A stretch of DNA of 64,000 nucleotides from Chondrus crispus (GCF_000350225.1 NW_005178551.1:114846-178845), one strand, 5' to 3'. Counted from the first letter of the stretch, positions 22,798 to 35,560 are shown. Notes: generated by a model from the sequence alone, not told the origin. Translations and numbers: made by a program.

Positions 22798-23469
22798 ATG
22801 CAAAGTAAGTTTTGAGTTTCTTTCCATTTCCTACACATCTAAGTGATTGTCTTTGCACGTTTTGGTGGTTCTTAAGAGCAATAATTCCAAAATCTGTTAC
22901 TGACGATTATCTTCATATTCCTTATTGTGAATACCTGTTTTTACGGGGTTGTGTTAGATCTGGAATTAGTACCGGTGCGCTCTGCGCCTGGAAAGCTGGT
23001 CACCGGTCGAACGGTTCGGACATCGGAGATCGTATGCGTTGAGGTGCTTGAGCTTGAGGATCAACCTTCGCCTCGGCTCGCGCTTTCGGGTCCGTCCTGG
23101 AGTTGCGCACCTTATAGGATTCCTCGTATTCTGCGCTCTGTTCCCGCACTAATAAAGAGAACTACACATCGACTTTCTGCTCGGAATGCGGCTGTTCTCG
23201 CGGATAAAGAGTTTAAGCGTGAGCGCAAGAGGAATCGTAAGGTGTGCCCGCGGTATAAGCGGTATTGTAAAGTGTGCGGCGTTAGTGGCAATAGTGCGAA
23301 GGCCTTTTACGACCACATTCAGTCTAGGTCTCATCGCATTCAAGTTGCCAACGCAAAGGAGACTCCGCGTTGTATCCCTTGCAATCGCGTCTTTGAGTCT
23401 CACGGGCACCTGAAGTGCCACGGGAACGGTGCCGCACACTTAAAGGTAGTTTGTGAACATAATAGTTAG
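22798..23469 (+). CDS. Spliced two-zinc-finger protein in the Copia-1 leader
   Basis: The frame 22958-23469 has no ATG of its own. A GT-AG intron (22805-22957; donor GTAAGT, acceptor TTGTGTTAG) joins it to ATGCAAA at 22798-22804, giving 172 codons in frame. The C-terminal half has a basic stretch (KRERKRNRK) and two zinc fingers of identical spacing, C-x2-C-x12-H-x5-H, starting CKVCGV and CIPCNR; this is the U1-like C2H2 type that often binds double-stranded RNA. The same leader lies directly after LTR-1a at 15169-15945, and here it lies 172 bases before gag, so I infer it belongs to the retrotransposon. Product would come from a spliced message. It could instead be a captured host gene. Confidence 0.6.
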
Positions 23470-23641
23470 GGATTTCATCCAAATAAATTCACATATCTGT
23501 TCGCAAATTTCTCCTAGTGCAACTTCATAGTAATCATATCGAATTTCTTAGACGGGTGGGCTTGCCATTGTGTTGACTATCGGTTAACGGCTTGGGATCC
23601 CCGAACGGATTTTCGAATACTTGAAGTTTATTTGCACTAAA

Positions 23642-26600
23642 ATGGAAGATCAAGGAGGAGGAGGATCCATCAGAATCGACAAACTGACGGACTCCAACTT
23701 CTACGTGTGGAAGCAGAAAATACAACTTCTGCTTGCTCCACGTGATGTTGACCAATACATCGTTGAGGGAAGAGTTCCAAGTGAGGAACGCGCGGAAGAG
23801 CGTAAGAAGTGGATCAGAGGTGACAGTAAAGCTAAAGCACTGATTGGTCTCTCCCTATCAGATGAGCATCTTGAGCATGTACGTGATGTTGATACTGCTC
23901 ATGAGATGTGGGAAGCTATTGTCAACGTGTTTGAGAGGCACACTTTGCTGAACAAACTAGCTGCACGTCGTGAGTTCTACACTGTGAAGATGCTTTCCGG
24001 TGAAAAGGTGCTTGCATACATCAATCGTGTCAAGCAGCTGGCAGCCATCCTCAAGTCAATGAGCGTAAACATCGATGACAAGGAGATGGCCATGGCAGTG
24101 CTCAACGGTCTGCCTGCCCGTTTCGAGGCTCTCATCGTTGCACTTGATGCTCTCGGTAATGAGGAAAAGATATTCAGTTTGGACTTTGTGAAAAGTCGTC
24201 TGCTGCAGGAAGAGCAACGAGCAAACATGAAGCCTAGCTCCTCACAGACATCGGCTCTGGTTAATCGTGCCCCGAACAATCGGGACATAAACGATTACAA
24301 ATGCACGAACTGCGGTCATACAGGCCATACGGCAACCCGCTGCTGGGGAAAGGATTTGAATGGGCGTCGCCCGGCTCCTCCTAGCGGATATAAACCGCGT
24401 ATGTCTCAGCGGAAACAATCTGCATTTGTCACACAGAAACCTGATCCCGACATGCTTGTAAACAGCGTCGACTTCACATGTCTGATGTCGAAAGCTTCGC
24501 ACACGAACGATATGGAGATGTTGCCTTCGTGGCTCGTAGATTCAGCTTGGACAGCTAATATTACATATGACCGATCTTTGTTTGCAACGTATGAGCCAGT
24601 TGAATCCGCCTCTGTTCAGATGGGAACCAAGGCTAGGGCAAAGGTTGCCGGCCGTGGTGACGTTCACTTGAAGTTAAATGTGAATGGCCGCATCGAACCG
24701 TGCAAGTTGACGGATGTATTGCACGTTCCGGACTTTGCGTTCTCTCTGCTCTCTGTCAGTCGAATGACTGAACTTGGACTAAAAGTTGGGTTCGAAAATG
24801 GAAAATGCATGATCAGACGAGGCCCAACTGTAGTGGCGACTGCGACATTGGTTGGAGAACTTTACGTTCTCGACATCGTCAGTGACATCGGATCTGCACA
24901 TGCTGCCACCCTGCAAACGTGGCATGAGCGCTTTGCACATGTGCATTCTCAAGGTATTGCTTCGATGATTCGTGACAATGTGGTAAGTGGAGTCAAACTA
25001 CTTGGTAATGAGGCTAACAAAATCAACAATACTGACAATGATTGCATCTCTGAAAAATGTTCTGCGTGCGTCTACGGCAAAGCCACTCGATCTCTGATCC
25101 CAAAAGAGCGGTCCTCAAGGCGGGCATACTTCTGTCTAGACTTAGTTCACTCTGATGTTTGTGGCCCCTTAGAGGTGCAGTCCATTGGTGGTGCCAAGTA
25201 CTTCATTACCTTCATAGATGATCACTCAAACTGGTCAGTAGTGTACCCTATGCACCATAAATCAGAAGCATTTGAACGATACAAAATGTTTGCACAACTT
25301 GCTCAGACTCACACTGGTCGCAAGATCATAGTGCTTCGCACCGATCGAGGTGGTGAGTATCTGTCCACGGAGTTTAAGTCTTTTCTGATTGCAAATGGTA
25401 CTCAGCATCAAATGACGACCGCGTACACACCGGAGCAAAATGGCGTCGCCGAACGACTGAACAGAACTTTGGTAAACTTGGTGCGCTCCATGCTAGCGCA
25501 CAAGGAAGTTACAAAGGGGTTCTGGGCAGAAGCACTTTCCAATGCAGTGTACGTTCGAAATCGAGTCACGTCACGTGCCATTCCCCCCAAGATGACCCAT
25601 ACCACTTACGGATGAAATCTGTGCCAAATGTTGGTCATTTGCGTGTTTTCGGTTCAAAGTGTTGGTATACATTACCAAAACACAACATCCAGAAACTTGA
25701 CGCCCGTGCAAAGGAGGCAATGTTTCTAGGGTATGCTGAAAATACGAAAGCTTACAAGTTGTGGAATGGTGATTTGCACAAAGTGATCGTATCCAGAGAT
25801 GTTACTTTTGACGAGTCCACGGGAGGCAAATCTGGTGAACCGATGGATACAAACGAGGAGGCTACAACTGACGATGACACAATCAACTTGAACATCGATG
25901 AGGAGGTTGCAGAAAATGATGCAGTGGCATCAGAAGCATCATCGCCGGATGAACAACAAGACTCTGATGAATCCTCCAACTCCTCCCCAACTTCAGGAGA
26001 GGACAAAACCACCGAAACAGTTGAGCAACACGTAGTTGAGGAAGAAACTATTGATCCGCCAACTAGTCTCCGTCGGTCCACTCGCGTTCGCAAAACGCCT
26101 GGGGCGTGGTGGGCAGCAGCTGTGGTGACTGCTGGACTCCTTAGCCACGCCCATGTGATAACGGAAATCCCAAACTCGTACAAGCAAGCTATGGATTCTC
26201 CAAAAGCTCGCTTCTGGCAGAAGGGCATCGACAAAGAACTTGCTTCACAACACAAAAACAAAACATGGACATTTGTTCCAAGATCTCAAGCATCAAACGT
26301 CCTGACGTCGAGGTGGGTTTTCAGAGTGAAGCAACTTCCTGACGAGTCCGGAAAATTGGTCGAAACTGCAAAGGGACGTCTTGTGGCACGAGGCTTTCGA
26401 CAAGTAGAAGGCATCGATTGCAATGAAACTTTCGCCCCTGTCATCAAGTTCACAACTATCCGTCTGCTGCTGGCACTGGTTGCGCACTTTGACCTTGAGC
26501 TGCATCAGATGGACGTGGTGACTGCCTTCCTCAACGGTGACCTTCACGAAGAAATCTACATGGAGCAACCTGAAGGATGCATCGACAAAGTCAAACCAGA

Positions 26601-27759
26601 TTCGGTGTGTAAACTTTTGAAAGCAATCTATGGTCTTAAGCAAGCCCATCGCCAATGGCATAGTAAGATCGATGAGTTTCTGATCACTGAACTTGGTTTC
26701 AACACTACACGCAGCGACCCATGTCTTTACATTCGACGTCAAGGCAATGTCATCATGATTATCGCGTTGTACGTGGACGATCAGCTGCTGGCTGGAAGTG
26801 ACTTGGAGGCCATATTATGGATGAAAAATGAACTCAACAAACGATTCGATATAAAAGACCTTGGCGAGGCAAAGACTTGTATTGGTCTAGAGATCGACCG
26901 TATACGTTCTAAACACGTCCTGACCGTCACGCAGTCGAAGTATGCCCAAGCAGTACTGAAACGGTTCAAAATGTCGGCATGCAATACTTGCGTTACTCCG
27001 ATGGAACAGTCTCGACATGTCACAATGCAAGTGGCCGAAACTGGAACTGATGACAACCCATGCTTTGAACCATATAGTCAGGCTATTGGATGTCTAATGT
27101 TCCTAATGGTCGGGACCCGCCCCGATATTGCGTTTGCCATTGGAAAGTTTTCTCAACACTGTGCCAACCCTCACGAGTCGCACTGGTCAGGTGTGAAACG
27201 TGTGTTGAGATACTTGCGTGGGTCCCAGCATCTTGGAATGGTGTTTGGTAAAGATGATCTTGGTACGGAACTTCATGGGTATAGCGACGCAGATTGGGGT
27301 GGATGCCTTCAATCACGAAAATCAACGAGTGGGTACGTGTTCAAGCTTTGTGATGGGCCAATCAGTTGGGCTTCCCGGAAACAAACAGTAGTTGCAAAGT
27401 CTACTTGTGAGGCAGAATACATCGCACTCAGTGAAGCATGCAAAGAGGCTGCGTGGCTTCGACGCTTCAATGCCGATGTACTTGGTGCGAATTCGGATCC
27501 AACAATTTGCGTTGGATGTGACAACGCTGGTACGATTGCGTTTGCTCAGAACAAATCTACAAATCGTCGGAACAAGCACATTGATATTACGTATCATTTT
27601 GTTCGAGATGCGGTGCAGCGAAAACTGGTCACATTGTACCATTGTCCGACAACAGAAATGCCAGACGATATGCTGACCAAACCACTTGGTCGCGTGCTGT
27701 TTGAAAAGTTCGTGGGCATGGTTGCGCTTTCCGAGTGCAAAGCTGCCCAAAGCATGTGA
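23642..27759 (+). pseudogene. gag-pol: Copia-1 gag-pol polyprotein with one frameshift
   Basis: A Ty1/Copia polyprotein of about 1,372 codons in family order: Gag (DSNFYVWK), CCHC knuckle (CTNCGHTGHTATRC), protease, GAG-pre-integrase, integrase (HSDVCGP, RTDRGGEY, GVAERLNR), reverse transcriptase (YVDDQLLAG) and RNase H, ending at 27759. ATG 23642 is chosen because it starts the conserved Gag; upstream is leader. A one-base deletion in a C run at about 25597 (CCCA against CCCCC in Copia-A) breaks the frame inside the integrase C-terminus. The protease active site reads DSAW where Copia-2 has the normal DSGC, so the protease is also doubtful. Otherwise it is the best-preserved Copia here. Confidence 0.9.
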
Positions 27760-27761
27760 TC

Positions 27762-27771
27762 GAGGGGAGGT
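27762..27771 (+). promoter_or_regulatory. Polypurine tract of Copia-1
   Basis: GAGGGGAGGT between the pol stop and the first base of the 3' LTR. The same tract precedes the LTR of Copia-A on the other strand, and GAGGGGGAG precedes LTR-2 after Copia-2. It primes plus-strand DNA synthesis. Confidence 0.75.
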
Positions 27772-29034
27772 ATTGAAAATGTGCGACCACATGCTGTTAT
27801 CTGAAAAGGTCAAAATCGAGTGACACGTGTACATGACTGCACGGTCCGGGCGCTCTTACCCATATCACGACATGACACGTGTAAAATCCCAGATTTTGGG
27901 GTTCCGGGGACGAAAGTGGCCTCTCGGAGGGTCATGCAAATTTGCATAGTTTTGCCAAGTGGAACCTTGGCCCGTAGCACTATAGACTACACAGGAAATA
28001 CTGCAATTCTATTGGCCCTAAGGTCTAATGCTGCAAATCAATTGGTCGAGCGTTGTCCACGTGTGCGTCATTGGCCTTGTGATGTACTTTAAATGGCCTG
28101 TATAGGCCATAATTACGTTGTTTTGGGGGTTTCAAGTGGTTTGCCATGGTTGTAATGGGTAATTGCATTGGGCCCCCGGGCGGGACACATGTATGCCGTG
28201 TACACATGTACACGTCGCCATGTGGATTCGTGTACGTACACATGTACACGCATCCAGGTGTATGCACATGAGGGTTTACAGTTTTACAGTGTCAGACTGT
28301 TTGCGATCCTGCGCGTGTCCGAGTACAGTACATGTGAATCAAAAGTACAACAAGTACTTCTCGCGAGAGGAATACAGTTGTGCGATTATTCTGTGTACGC
28401 GTCACGCTGTATGCGAGTCTTGCGTGAGCACGCGCCGTTGCACTGTGCTCTCGTCATGGTGCGCCGTTGGATGCAAGTTCATGACAGTACTCGTGTGATT
28501 TACATGTATTCTCATGTGAGTTGTGTGGGAAGTCTGGATGCACATTGTTATAACTTGCCATAATTGTCTGACAGTGCTTGGCGAAATTAGTAAGGTGAAA
28601 AACAAGGATACGTATGGCGATTGTGATATGAAAGACGTTTGCGTTGTTGGAAATAGACAAGTGCCAAGTTGTTCGTTGCACAACAATGAAGTCTGGCATG
28701 ACTGGATGCAGATTAGTAAGGTGTGAAACAGTTGCATGCATACGGCCATGGTTTACAGTCATTTGGAATGTGTAGAAATAGTTGTGAGCTAATAGTTACG
28801 AATCGATTCGTAAGGTGGAAATCAAACAGTATGGTCGGGCCACAAGAGGACCGCGCTTGGTCGCGCATAGTGCAGTATGGTTTACTGGGAGTCGGAGTAG
28901 AGTGATAGTGTAGCACTCGAAGTGTATAAGTATCGCAGGAAAACGGCTTCAAAGTAAACCTCGGCACCAACTCCTTCACTCACACACATCAACCTGCCTT
29001 CCTTCTTTCCCTTGCCCCTCCGAACCTACCATTA
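27772..29034 (+). mobile_element. LTR-1b, 3' LTR next to Copia-1
   Basis: It starts ATTGAAAATG and ends CCTACCATTA, 1,263 bp. The first 50 or so bases match LTR-1a of Copia-A almost exactly; then it departs and matches the LTR-1b solo copy at 31688-33893 instead. Features: ATGCAAATTTGCAT at 27934-27947, ACACGTGT words, TATAAG at 28925-28930. It runs straight into the middle of Copia-2 gag. Confidence 0.85.
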
Positions 29035-31687
29035 TACTTTGCTCAACAAACTTGCCGCCCGTCGCGACTTTTACACTGTATCCATGCTCCCATCCGAGAA
29101 AGTGCTCGTGTTCATCAATCGTGTGAAGCAACTTGCTGCCAGATTGCAGTCAATGAGTGTTGAGATTGACGATAAAGAAATTGCAATGGCTGTGTTGAAT
29201 GGCTTGCCTCCACGATTCGATAACTTGATTGTTGCTCTTGACGCACTTGGCAATGAAGATAAAGTGTTTGGACTCGAGTTTGTGAAGAGTCGTCTGCTGC
29301 AAGAAGAGCAACGAGAAAGCATGAAGACTGCTTCTGCTTCATCACCACATGCACCTGCACTTGTCAATCGTATGCCTATTCGACGCGATATGAAATGTAC
29401 GAATTGCAATAGACATGGGCATACTGCAGCGCGTTGCTGGGGCAAGGATGTGAATGGGCGCCGACCAGCACCGCCAGACGGGTTCCGGTCCCGCAACCCC
29501 GGCATGAAGCCAAGTGCATTTGTATCTCGAGATGAAACTTCTACTGCTGCCTTTGCTGAAAGCGACTCTACATGCCTGCTTTCGACTTCTTCTCCCGAAA
29601 GGAAGGCAGTGAACGCAGGGTCATGGCTTGTGGATTCCGGTTGCAGTGCCCACACTACATTTGATCGCTCTTTGTTCGTTACGTATGAACAGATGCAATC
29701 TGGATCAGTCGAGATGGGCACGAAGGCTAGAGCTAATGTCGCTGGTCGCGGCGAGGTAGAATTCATGTTGAACGTCAACGGTAGTCCCCATCCTTGCAAG
29801 TTGTCAAACGTTTTGCATGTCCCTGATTTCGGATACTCGCTACTGTCTGTTAGCCAAATGGTTTCAAAGGGTTTGCAAGTGTCATTTGAAAATGAAAAAT
29901 GCCGCGTTACTGCAGGACCAACTGTAGTTGCCACAGCGAGTCAAGTTGGGGATTTGTACATACTTGACGTCATGAATGAAACCTTTTCTGCTCACGTAGT
30001 TACCCTGCAGACGCTACATGAACGAATGGCCCATGTTAATGTACAAGGAATCGCATCAATGATTCACAATAATGTGGTAAGTGGCATCAACGCTCGTCAA
30101 AGCGATGTCATCAGTGCAATGAATCCGAAGTCTGACAATCACTCTCCCATTTGTCCTGCGTGTGTGTTTGGCAAAGCAACGCGATCAGTAATCCCAAAAC
30201 AGCGATCATCGTTTCGAGCACAGAACTGTCTTGACTTGGTACATTCTGACGTTTGCGGTCCGCTCGAAGTACAGTCCATTGGTGGTTCGAGATACTTCAT
30301 TACATTTGTAGATGATCACTCGAACTGGGTAGTTGTGTACAAGATGAGAAATAAATCTGAGGCGTTTGCAAAATACAAGCTGTATGAAAAGTTGGCTCAA
30401 ACCCACACTGGTCGCAAAGTAAAGGTGCTTCGCACTGATCGAGGGGGAGAGTACTTGTCGACGGAATTCAAGTCGCATTTAGATTTAAACGGTACGCAGC
30501 ACCAACTCACAACGGCGTACACCCCTGAACAAAACGGTGTTGCTGAACGTTTAAATCGAATCTTGATTGATCTTGTCCGTTCCATGCTTTCTCATAAACA
30601 GGTCAGTAAGCGATTCTGGGCCGAGGCTCTTGCCACTTCGGTATATGTACGTAATCGAGTTACTTCACGCGCTTTGCCCGTTAATACAACTCCGCACCTC
30701 ATTTGGATGAATTCTACTCCAAATGTTGGCCATTTGCGAGTATTTGGGTCAAAGTGTTGGTATACATTACCAAAATTAGAGCTCCGTAAGCTGGACTTGC
30801 GAGCGCGTGAAGGGATGTTTCTTGGGTACTCGCAATGCAGTAAGGCATACAAACTTTGGGACGGAGAGTTGAATAAAATTGTTGTGTCACGGGATGTCAA
30901 GTTTGATGAATCGACATGTGGTATGCATGACATTCCTGCACACGAAGGTGATTCAATCAACTCTGATGTTGACGTTGTACTGCTCGATGGCGACAATGGG
31001 AATACAGCTGATACCCCAAATACGGATGAGGTCGGTTCTGAAGAGGATGAAGTTTCGGAGGAGGTTCTTGAAAACGATGGTACTCATTCTGTAAGTGAGA
31101 ATGATGAAGATGAAGATGATGTACCAACTGCCGTCGAAACTCCGAATGTTACCCCTCCAACTCCGACTCCAGCTGTGCGAAGATCGTCTTGAGTCAGCAG
31201 ACCTCCCGGATCATGGTGGAGGAGCAACTTTGCAGCTGCTCTTCTTTCACATGCGCATGTCGCTATTGAAGGTCCCAAGACTTTCAATCAGGCAACCAAC
31301 GGTCCTACAGCTGCATTTTGGCAGACCGGCATTGATAAAGAACTTGCCTCGCAGACTAAGAATCGAACTTGGAAACTTATTCCTCGATCTGAGGCGTCAA
31401 CCATCTTGACATCTAGATGGGTTTTCAATGTCAAGCAACTGCCTGATGCAAATGGCAATATAGTTGAAAGTGCAAAAGCCAGACTTGTTGCTCGTGGATT
31501 CTAGCAAGTGCAAGGTCTTGACTATACTAAGACATATGCCCCTGTCATAAAGTTTACCACTATTCGTCTACTTCTTGCCTTAGTTGCTCATTAAGACCTC
31601 GAACTTCATCAGATGGATGTCGTGACTGCGTTTTTGAACGGCGACTTGGATGAAGACATCTACATGGAGCAACCCGAAGGGTGCATT
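29035..31687 (+). pseudogene. gag-pol: Copia-2 gag-pol, left part (5'-truncated)
   Basis: The frame begins at Gag motif TLLNKLAAR, so about the first 105 Gag residues are lost at the LTR-1b junction. Then CCHC knuckle (CTNCNRHGHTAARC), protease with normal DSGCS, integrase (HSDVCGP, RTDRGGEY, GVAERLNR) and an acidic linker. In-frame stops: TGA 31190-31192 (VRRSS*), TAG 31502-31504 and TAA 31592-31594. The RT frame is then interrupted by the solo LTR at 31688 inside EQPEGCI. Similar to Copia-1 along its length but clearly another family, with LTR-2 as its LTR. Confidence 0.9.
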
Positions 31688-33893
31688 TAATGGTAGGTTC
31701 GGAGGGGCAAGGGAAAGAAGGAAGGCAGGTTGATGTGTGTGAGTGAAGGAGTTGGTGCCGAGGTTTACTTTGAAGCCGTTTTCCTGCGATACTTATACAC
31801 TTCGAGTGCTACTCTATCGCTCTACTCGGACTCCCAGTAAACCATACTGCACTATGCGCGACCAAGCGCGGTCCTCTTGTGGCCCGACCATACTGTTCGA
31901 TTTCCACCTTACGAATCGATTCGTAACTATTAGCTCACAACTATTTCTACACATTCCAAATGACTGTAAACCATGGCCGTATGCATGCAACTGTTTCACA
32001 CCTTACTAATCTGCATCCAGTCATGCCAGACTTCATTGTTGTGCAACGAACTACTGGAAGGTCAGCGGGGCAAAGGGAAATCGAAGGACGGTTGATGAGG
32101 TGAGGTTGAAGGATTGGGTACCGATTTACTTTGAGTCGCCAACTTCTGGCACTACTTATACACTTCTGCAATCTTCTAGAACTCTACTACCAAACACTAC
32201 GACACACATACTACAAATGTATTGGCTCTAACACATGTGCCCGTCTTGCTACTCAGCCAAACTGGCGATGGCCCAATAAACAGAACAGAAAACCGCCTTA
32301 CGAATTACCACTGTCATGACGGAGAAATTAGTAAGGCAGTACAACAAAGCACAGCAAAGCACAAATTCCCATACTATTCCAAATCCAGCGTGGCACAAAT
32401 TCGTAAGGCACGTTTACAGCTCACACGTTGCCTTACGAATTCACGTCAATCCTGCAAGGACTGTTTACAGCGCATACGTTGCCTTATGAATCTGAATCTC
32501 TCGTGAGGTTCTGTCCATTGTCAATTACAACAGTGCACATTTTGCCTTACGATTTCAAAACTCGCGCAACGGTATCTTTGTGTCCTGCTGTACCCGTGCT
32601 GCACTCCATGGACGCTGTAAACCTTTGGCACGTGCCAAGCACCCGCCACCAAGGTTCCACACTTTGTCTGTAAGACTGCAGGCGAACTGTACGCGTCCGA
32701 CAGTGTAATGAGGACATGTGTCCAGGTCATACACGTGTCGGGCGAAGAAAATGAAACATGCTCAGATTGTACTGTACACCGCAACCGTGTACATAATTCA
32801 CACGTGTACACGTTGAAAACCAAACGTGCTCCTGAGGTACTGTAGAGTGCAACCGTGTACAGAAATCACACGTGTACACGTTGAAAATAGAACTTGCTAA
32901 GCTCGTCACGCGGAGTGTTTTCATTTTACACGTGTCATACCTGTCGTCGTGTGTCATGCATATCAGCATGTGGTCGTAGAACTACAACACGAACAACTTG
33001 GCCCTTGTCTATTTCCAACAACGCAAACGTCTTTCATATCACAATCGCCATACGTATCCTTGTTTCTCACCTTACTAATTTCGCCAAGCACTGTCAGACA
33101 ATTATGGCAAGTTATAACAATGTGCATCCAGACTTTCTACACAACTCACATGAGAATACATGTAAATCACACGAGTATTGTCATGAACTTGCATCCAACG
33201 GCGCACTATGACGAGAGCAAAGTGCAACGGCGCGTGCTCACGCAAGACTCGCATACAGCGTGACGCGTACACAGAATAATCGCACAACTGTATTCCTCTT
33301 GCGAGAAGTACTTGTTGTACTTTTGATTCACATGTACTGTACTTGGACACGCGCAGGATCGCAAACAGTCTGACACTGTAAAACTGTAAACCCTCATGTG
33401 CATACACCTGGATGCGTGTACATGTGTACGTACACGAATCCACATGGCGACGTGTACATGTGTACACGGCATACATGTGTCCCGCCCGGGGGCCCCATGC
33501 AATTACCCATTACAACCAAGGCAAACCACTTGAAACCCCCAAAACAACGTAATTATGGCATATACAGGCCATTTATAGTACATCACAAGGCCAATGACGC
33601 ACACGTGGACAACGCTCGACCAATACATTTGCAGCATTAGACCTGAGGGCCAATAGATTTGCAGTATTTCCTGTGTAGTCTACAGTGCTACGGGCCAAGG
33701 TTCCACTTGGCAAAACTATGCAAATTTGCTTGACCCTCCGAGAGGCCACTTTCGTCCCCGGAACCCCAAAATCTGGGATTTTACACGTGTCATGTCGTGA
33801 TATGGGTAAGAGCGCCCGGACCGTGCAGTCATGTACACGTGTCACTCGATTTTGACCTTTTCAGCTAACAGCATGTGGTCGCACATTTTCAAT
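31688..33893 (-). mobile_element. Solo LTR-1b inserted in Copia-2 RT (holds nested LTR-2)
   Basis: On the plus strand it reads TAATGGTAGG ... CATTTTCAAT, the complement of LTR-1b. TGCATT stands on both sides (31682-31687, 33894-33899), a clean target-site duplication within codons for GCI. The LTR without its nested insert is about 1.26 kb. This fixes its ends as ATTG...ATTA, which is not the usual TG...CA. Confidence 0.88.
32052..32989 (-). mobile_element. Solo LTR-2 nested inside solo LTR-1b
   Basis: On the minus strand it reads TGTTGTAGTTC ... CTTCCAGTA, 938 bp, flanked by the five-base duplication CGAAC (32047-32051, 32990-32994). The uninterrupted LTR-1b reads straight through this site. 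It contains several ACACGTGT words, repeated TTCGTAAGGC words and a TATAAG box about 90 bases before its end. It is the only complete LTR-2 in the window. Confidence 0.88.
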
Positions 33894-35069
33894 TGCATTG
33901 ACAAAAGCAAAAGTGACCACGTGTGCAAACTTTTGAAAGCAGTTTACGGTCTTAAACAAGCACATCATCAATGGCATGCCAAAGTGGATGATTTCTTAAT
34001 TGGTGAATTGGGATTCGAGACTTCGCGTAGTGATCCTTGTCTCTACATTAAACGCATCGGTAACACTATCATGCTGATTGCACTTTATGTCGATGACTTG
34101 TTACTCGCCGGTAGTGATATTGATGCCATCAAATGGATGAAGGGGGAGCTTAGTAAACGGTTTGAGATGAAAGACCTTGGTGAAGCAAAAGTCTGCATTG
34201 GTCTTGAAATTCAAAGGGATTGCAGCCCCAAGACGTTGAGTCTCACTCAAACTAAGTATGCATCAAAAGTGCTTGAGCGTTTCGGAATGTCAACGTGTAA
34301 CCCCTCTCTGACTCCAATGGAACAAGGTCACACAACCACAATTTCAACCGAAAACGACTCCGAAACAAATGTACCGTATCGTGAGGCAGTGGGATCCCTG
34401 ATGTAAGTACACTTGATGGTTGGCACTCGTCCAGACTTGGCGTATGCGATTGGAAAGCTTTCTCAACATTCTGCCAACTCATGTGAGTCACACTGGGCAG
34501 GTGTGAAACGGGTAATGCGATACGTGCAAGGGACTCGAAACTTAGGAATCGTGTTTGACAATAAATCTAAATCGCCGGAGTTGTTCGGCTTCAGTGATGC
34601 TGACTGGGCCGGTTGTTCAGACTCTCGCAAGTCGACCAGCGGATATGTTTTCAAGTTCTGCCGTGGAGCGATCAGTTGGAGTTCCCGGAAACAGACTGTG
34701 GTTGCAACTTCGACGTGTGAAGCTGAGTACATTGCACTATGTGAAGCGTGTAAGGAGGCGACTTGGTTGCGTCAAGTGGTTGCTGATGTTCTTGGACTTG
34801 ATTCTGATCCCACGATTGTGATGGGGTGTGACAATGCAGGGACTATTTCGTATGCACAGAATGAATCGGTCAACCGTCGTAACAAACATGTTGATGTGAA
34901 ATACCACTATGTACGAGATGCAATTAAGAGAAACGTCATTTCTTTGTCACATTGCCCGACCACTTCCATGCCTGCAGATATCCTTACGAAAGCACATGGG
35001 CCAGTTCTGTTCCAGAAGTTTGTAGAACTTCTAGGGCTTGCAGTAACTACTTCTGGTAAAAGCATGTGA
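33894..35069 (+). pseudogene. pol: Copia-2 pol, right part (RT C-terminus and RNase H)
   Basis: Continues the frame broken by the solo LTR: CIDKSK, YGLKQAHHQW, YVDDLLLAGSD, then a six-base insertion that includes TAA (34404-34406) after GSLM, then MVGTRPD through RNase H (SDADWAG, CEAEYIAL, CDNAGT) to the stop at 35067-35069. It is followed by GAGGGGGAG and LTR-2. Confidence 0.9.
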
Positions 35070-35080
35070 TCGAGGGGGAG

Positions 35081-35560
35081 TGTTGTAATTCTACGACCAC
35101 ATGCTGATATGCATGACACACGACAACAAGTATGACACGTGTAAAATCGAAAACACTCCGCGTGACGAGGTGAGCATGTTTCATTTTCAATGTGTACACG
35201 TGTGATTTCTGTAAACGGTTGCCCTCTACAGTACTTCAGGAGCACGTTTGGTTTTCAACGTGTACACGTGTGAATTATGTACACGGTTGCGGTGTACTGT
35301 ACAATCTGAGCATGGTTAATTTTCTCCGCCCGACACGTGTATGACCTAGACACATGCCCTCATTACATTGTCGGACGCGTACAGTACGCCTGCAGTCTTA
35401 CAGACAAAGTGTAGAACCTTGGTGGCGGGTGCCTGGCACGTGCCAAAGGTTTACAGCGTCCATGGAGTGCAGCACGGGTACAGCAGGACACAAAGATACC
35501 GTTGCGCGAGTTTTGAATTCGTAAGGCAAAATGTGCACTGTTGTAATTGACAGTGGACAG
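35081..35560 (+). mobile_element. LTR-2, 3' LTR of Copia-2, truncated
   Basis: Begins TGTTGTAATTCTACG after the polypurine tract and matches the first 480 bases of the 938-bp LTR-2. It is cut at 35560 by the Gypsy-E2 LTR. The missing right half is not found after either downstream Gypsy LTR end (50599 or 52808), so the region was rearranged after the Gypsy insertion. Confidence 0.8.
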
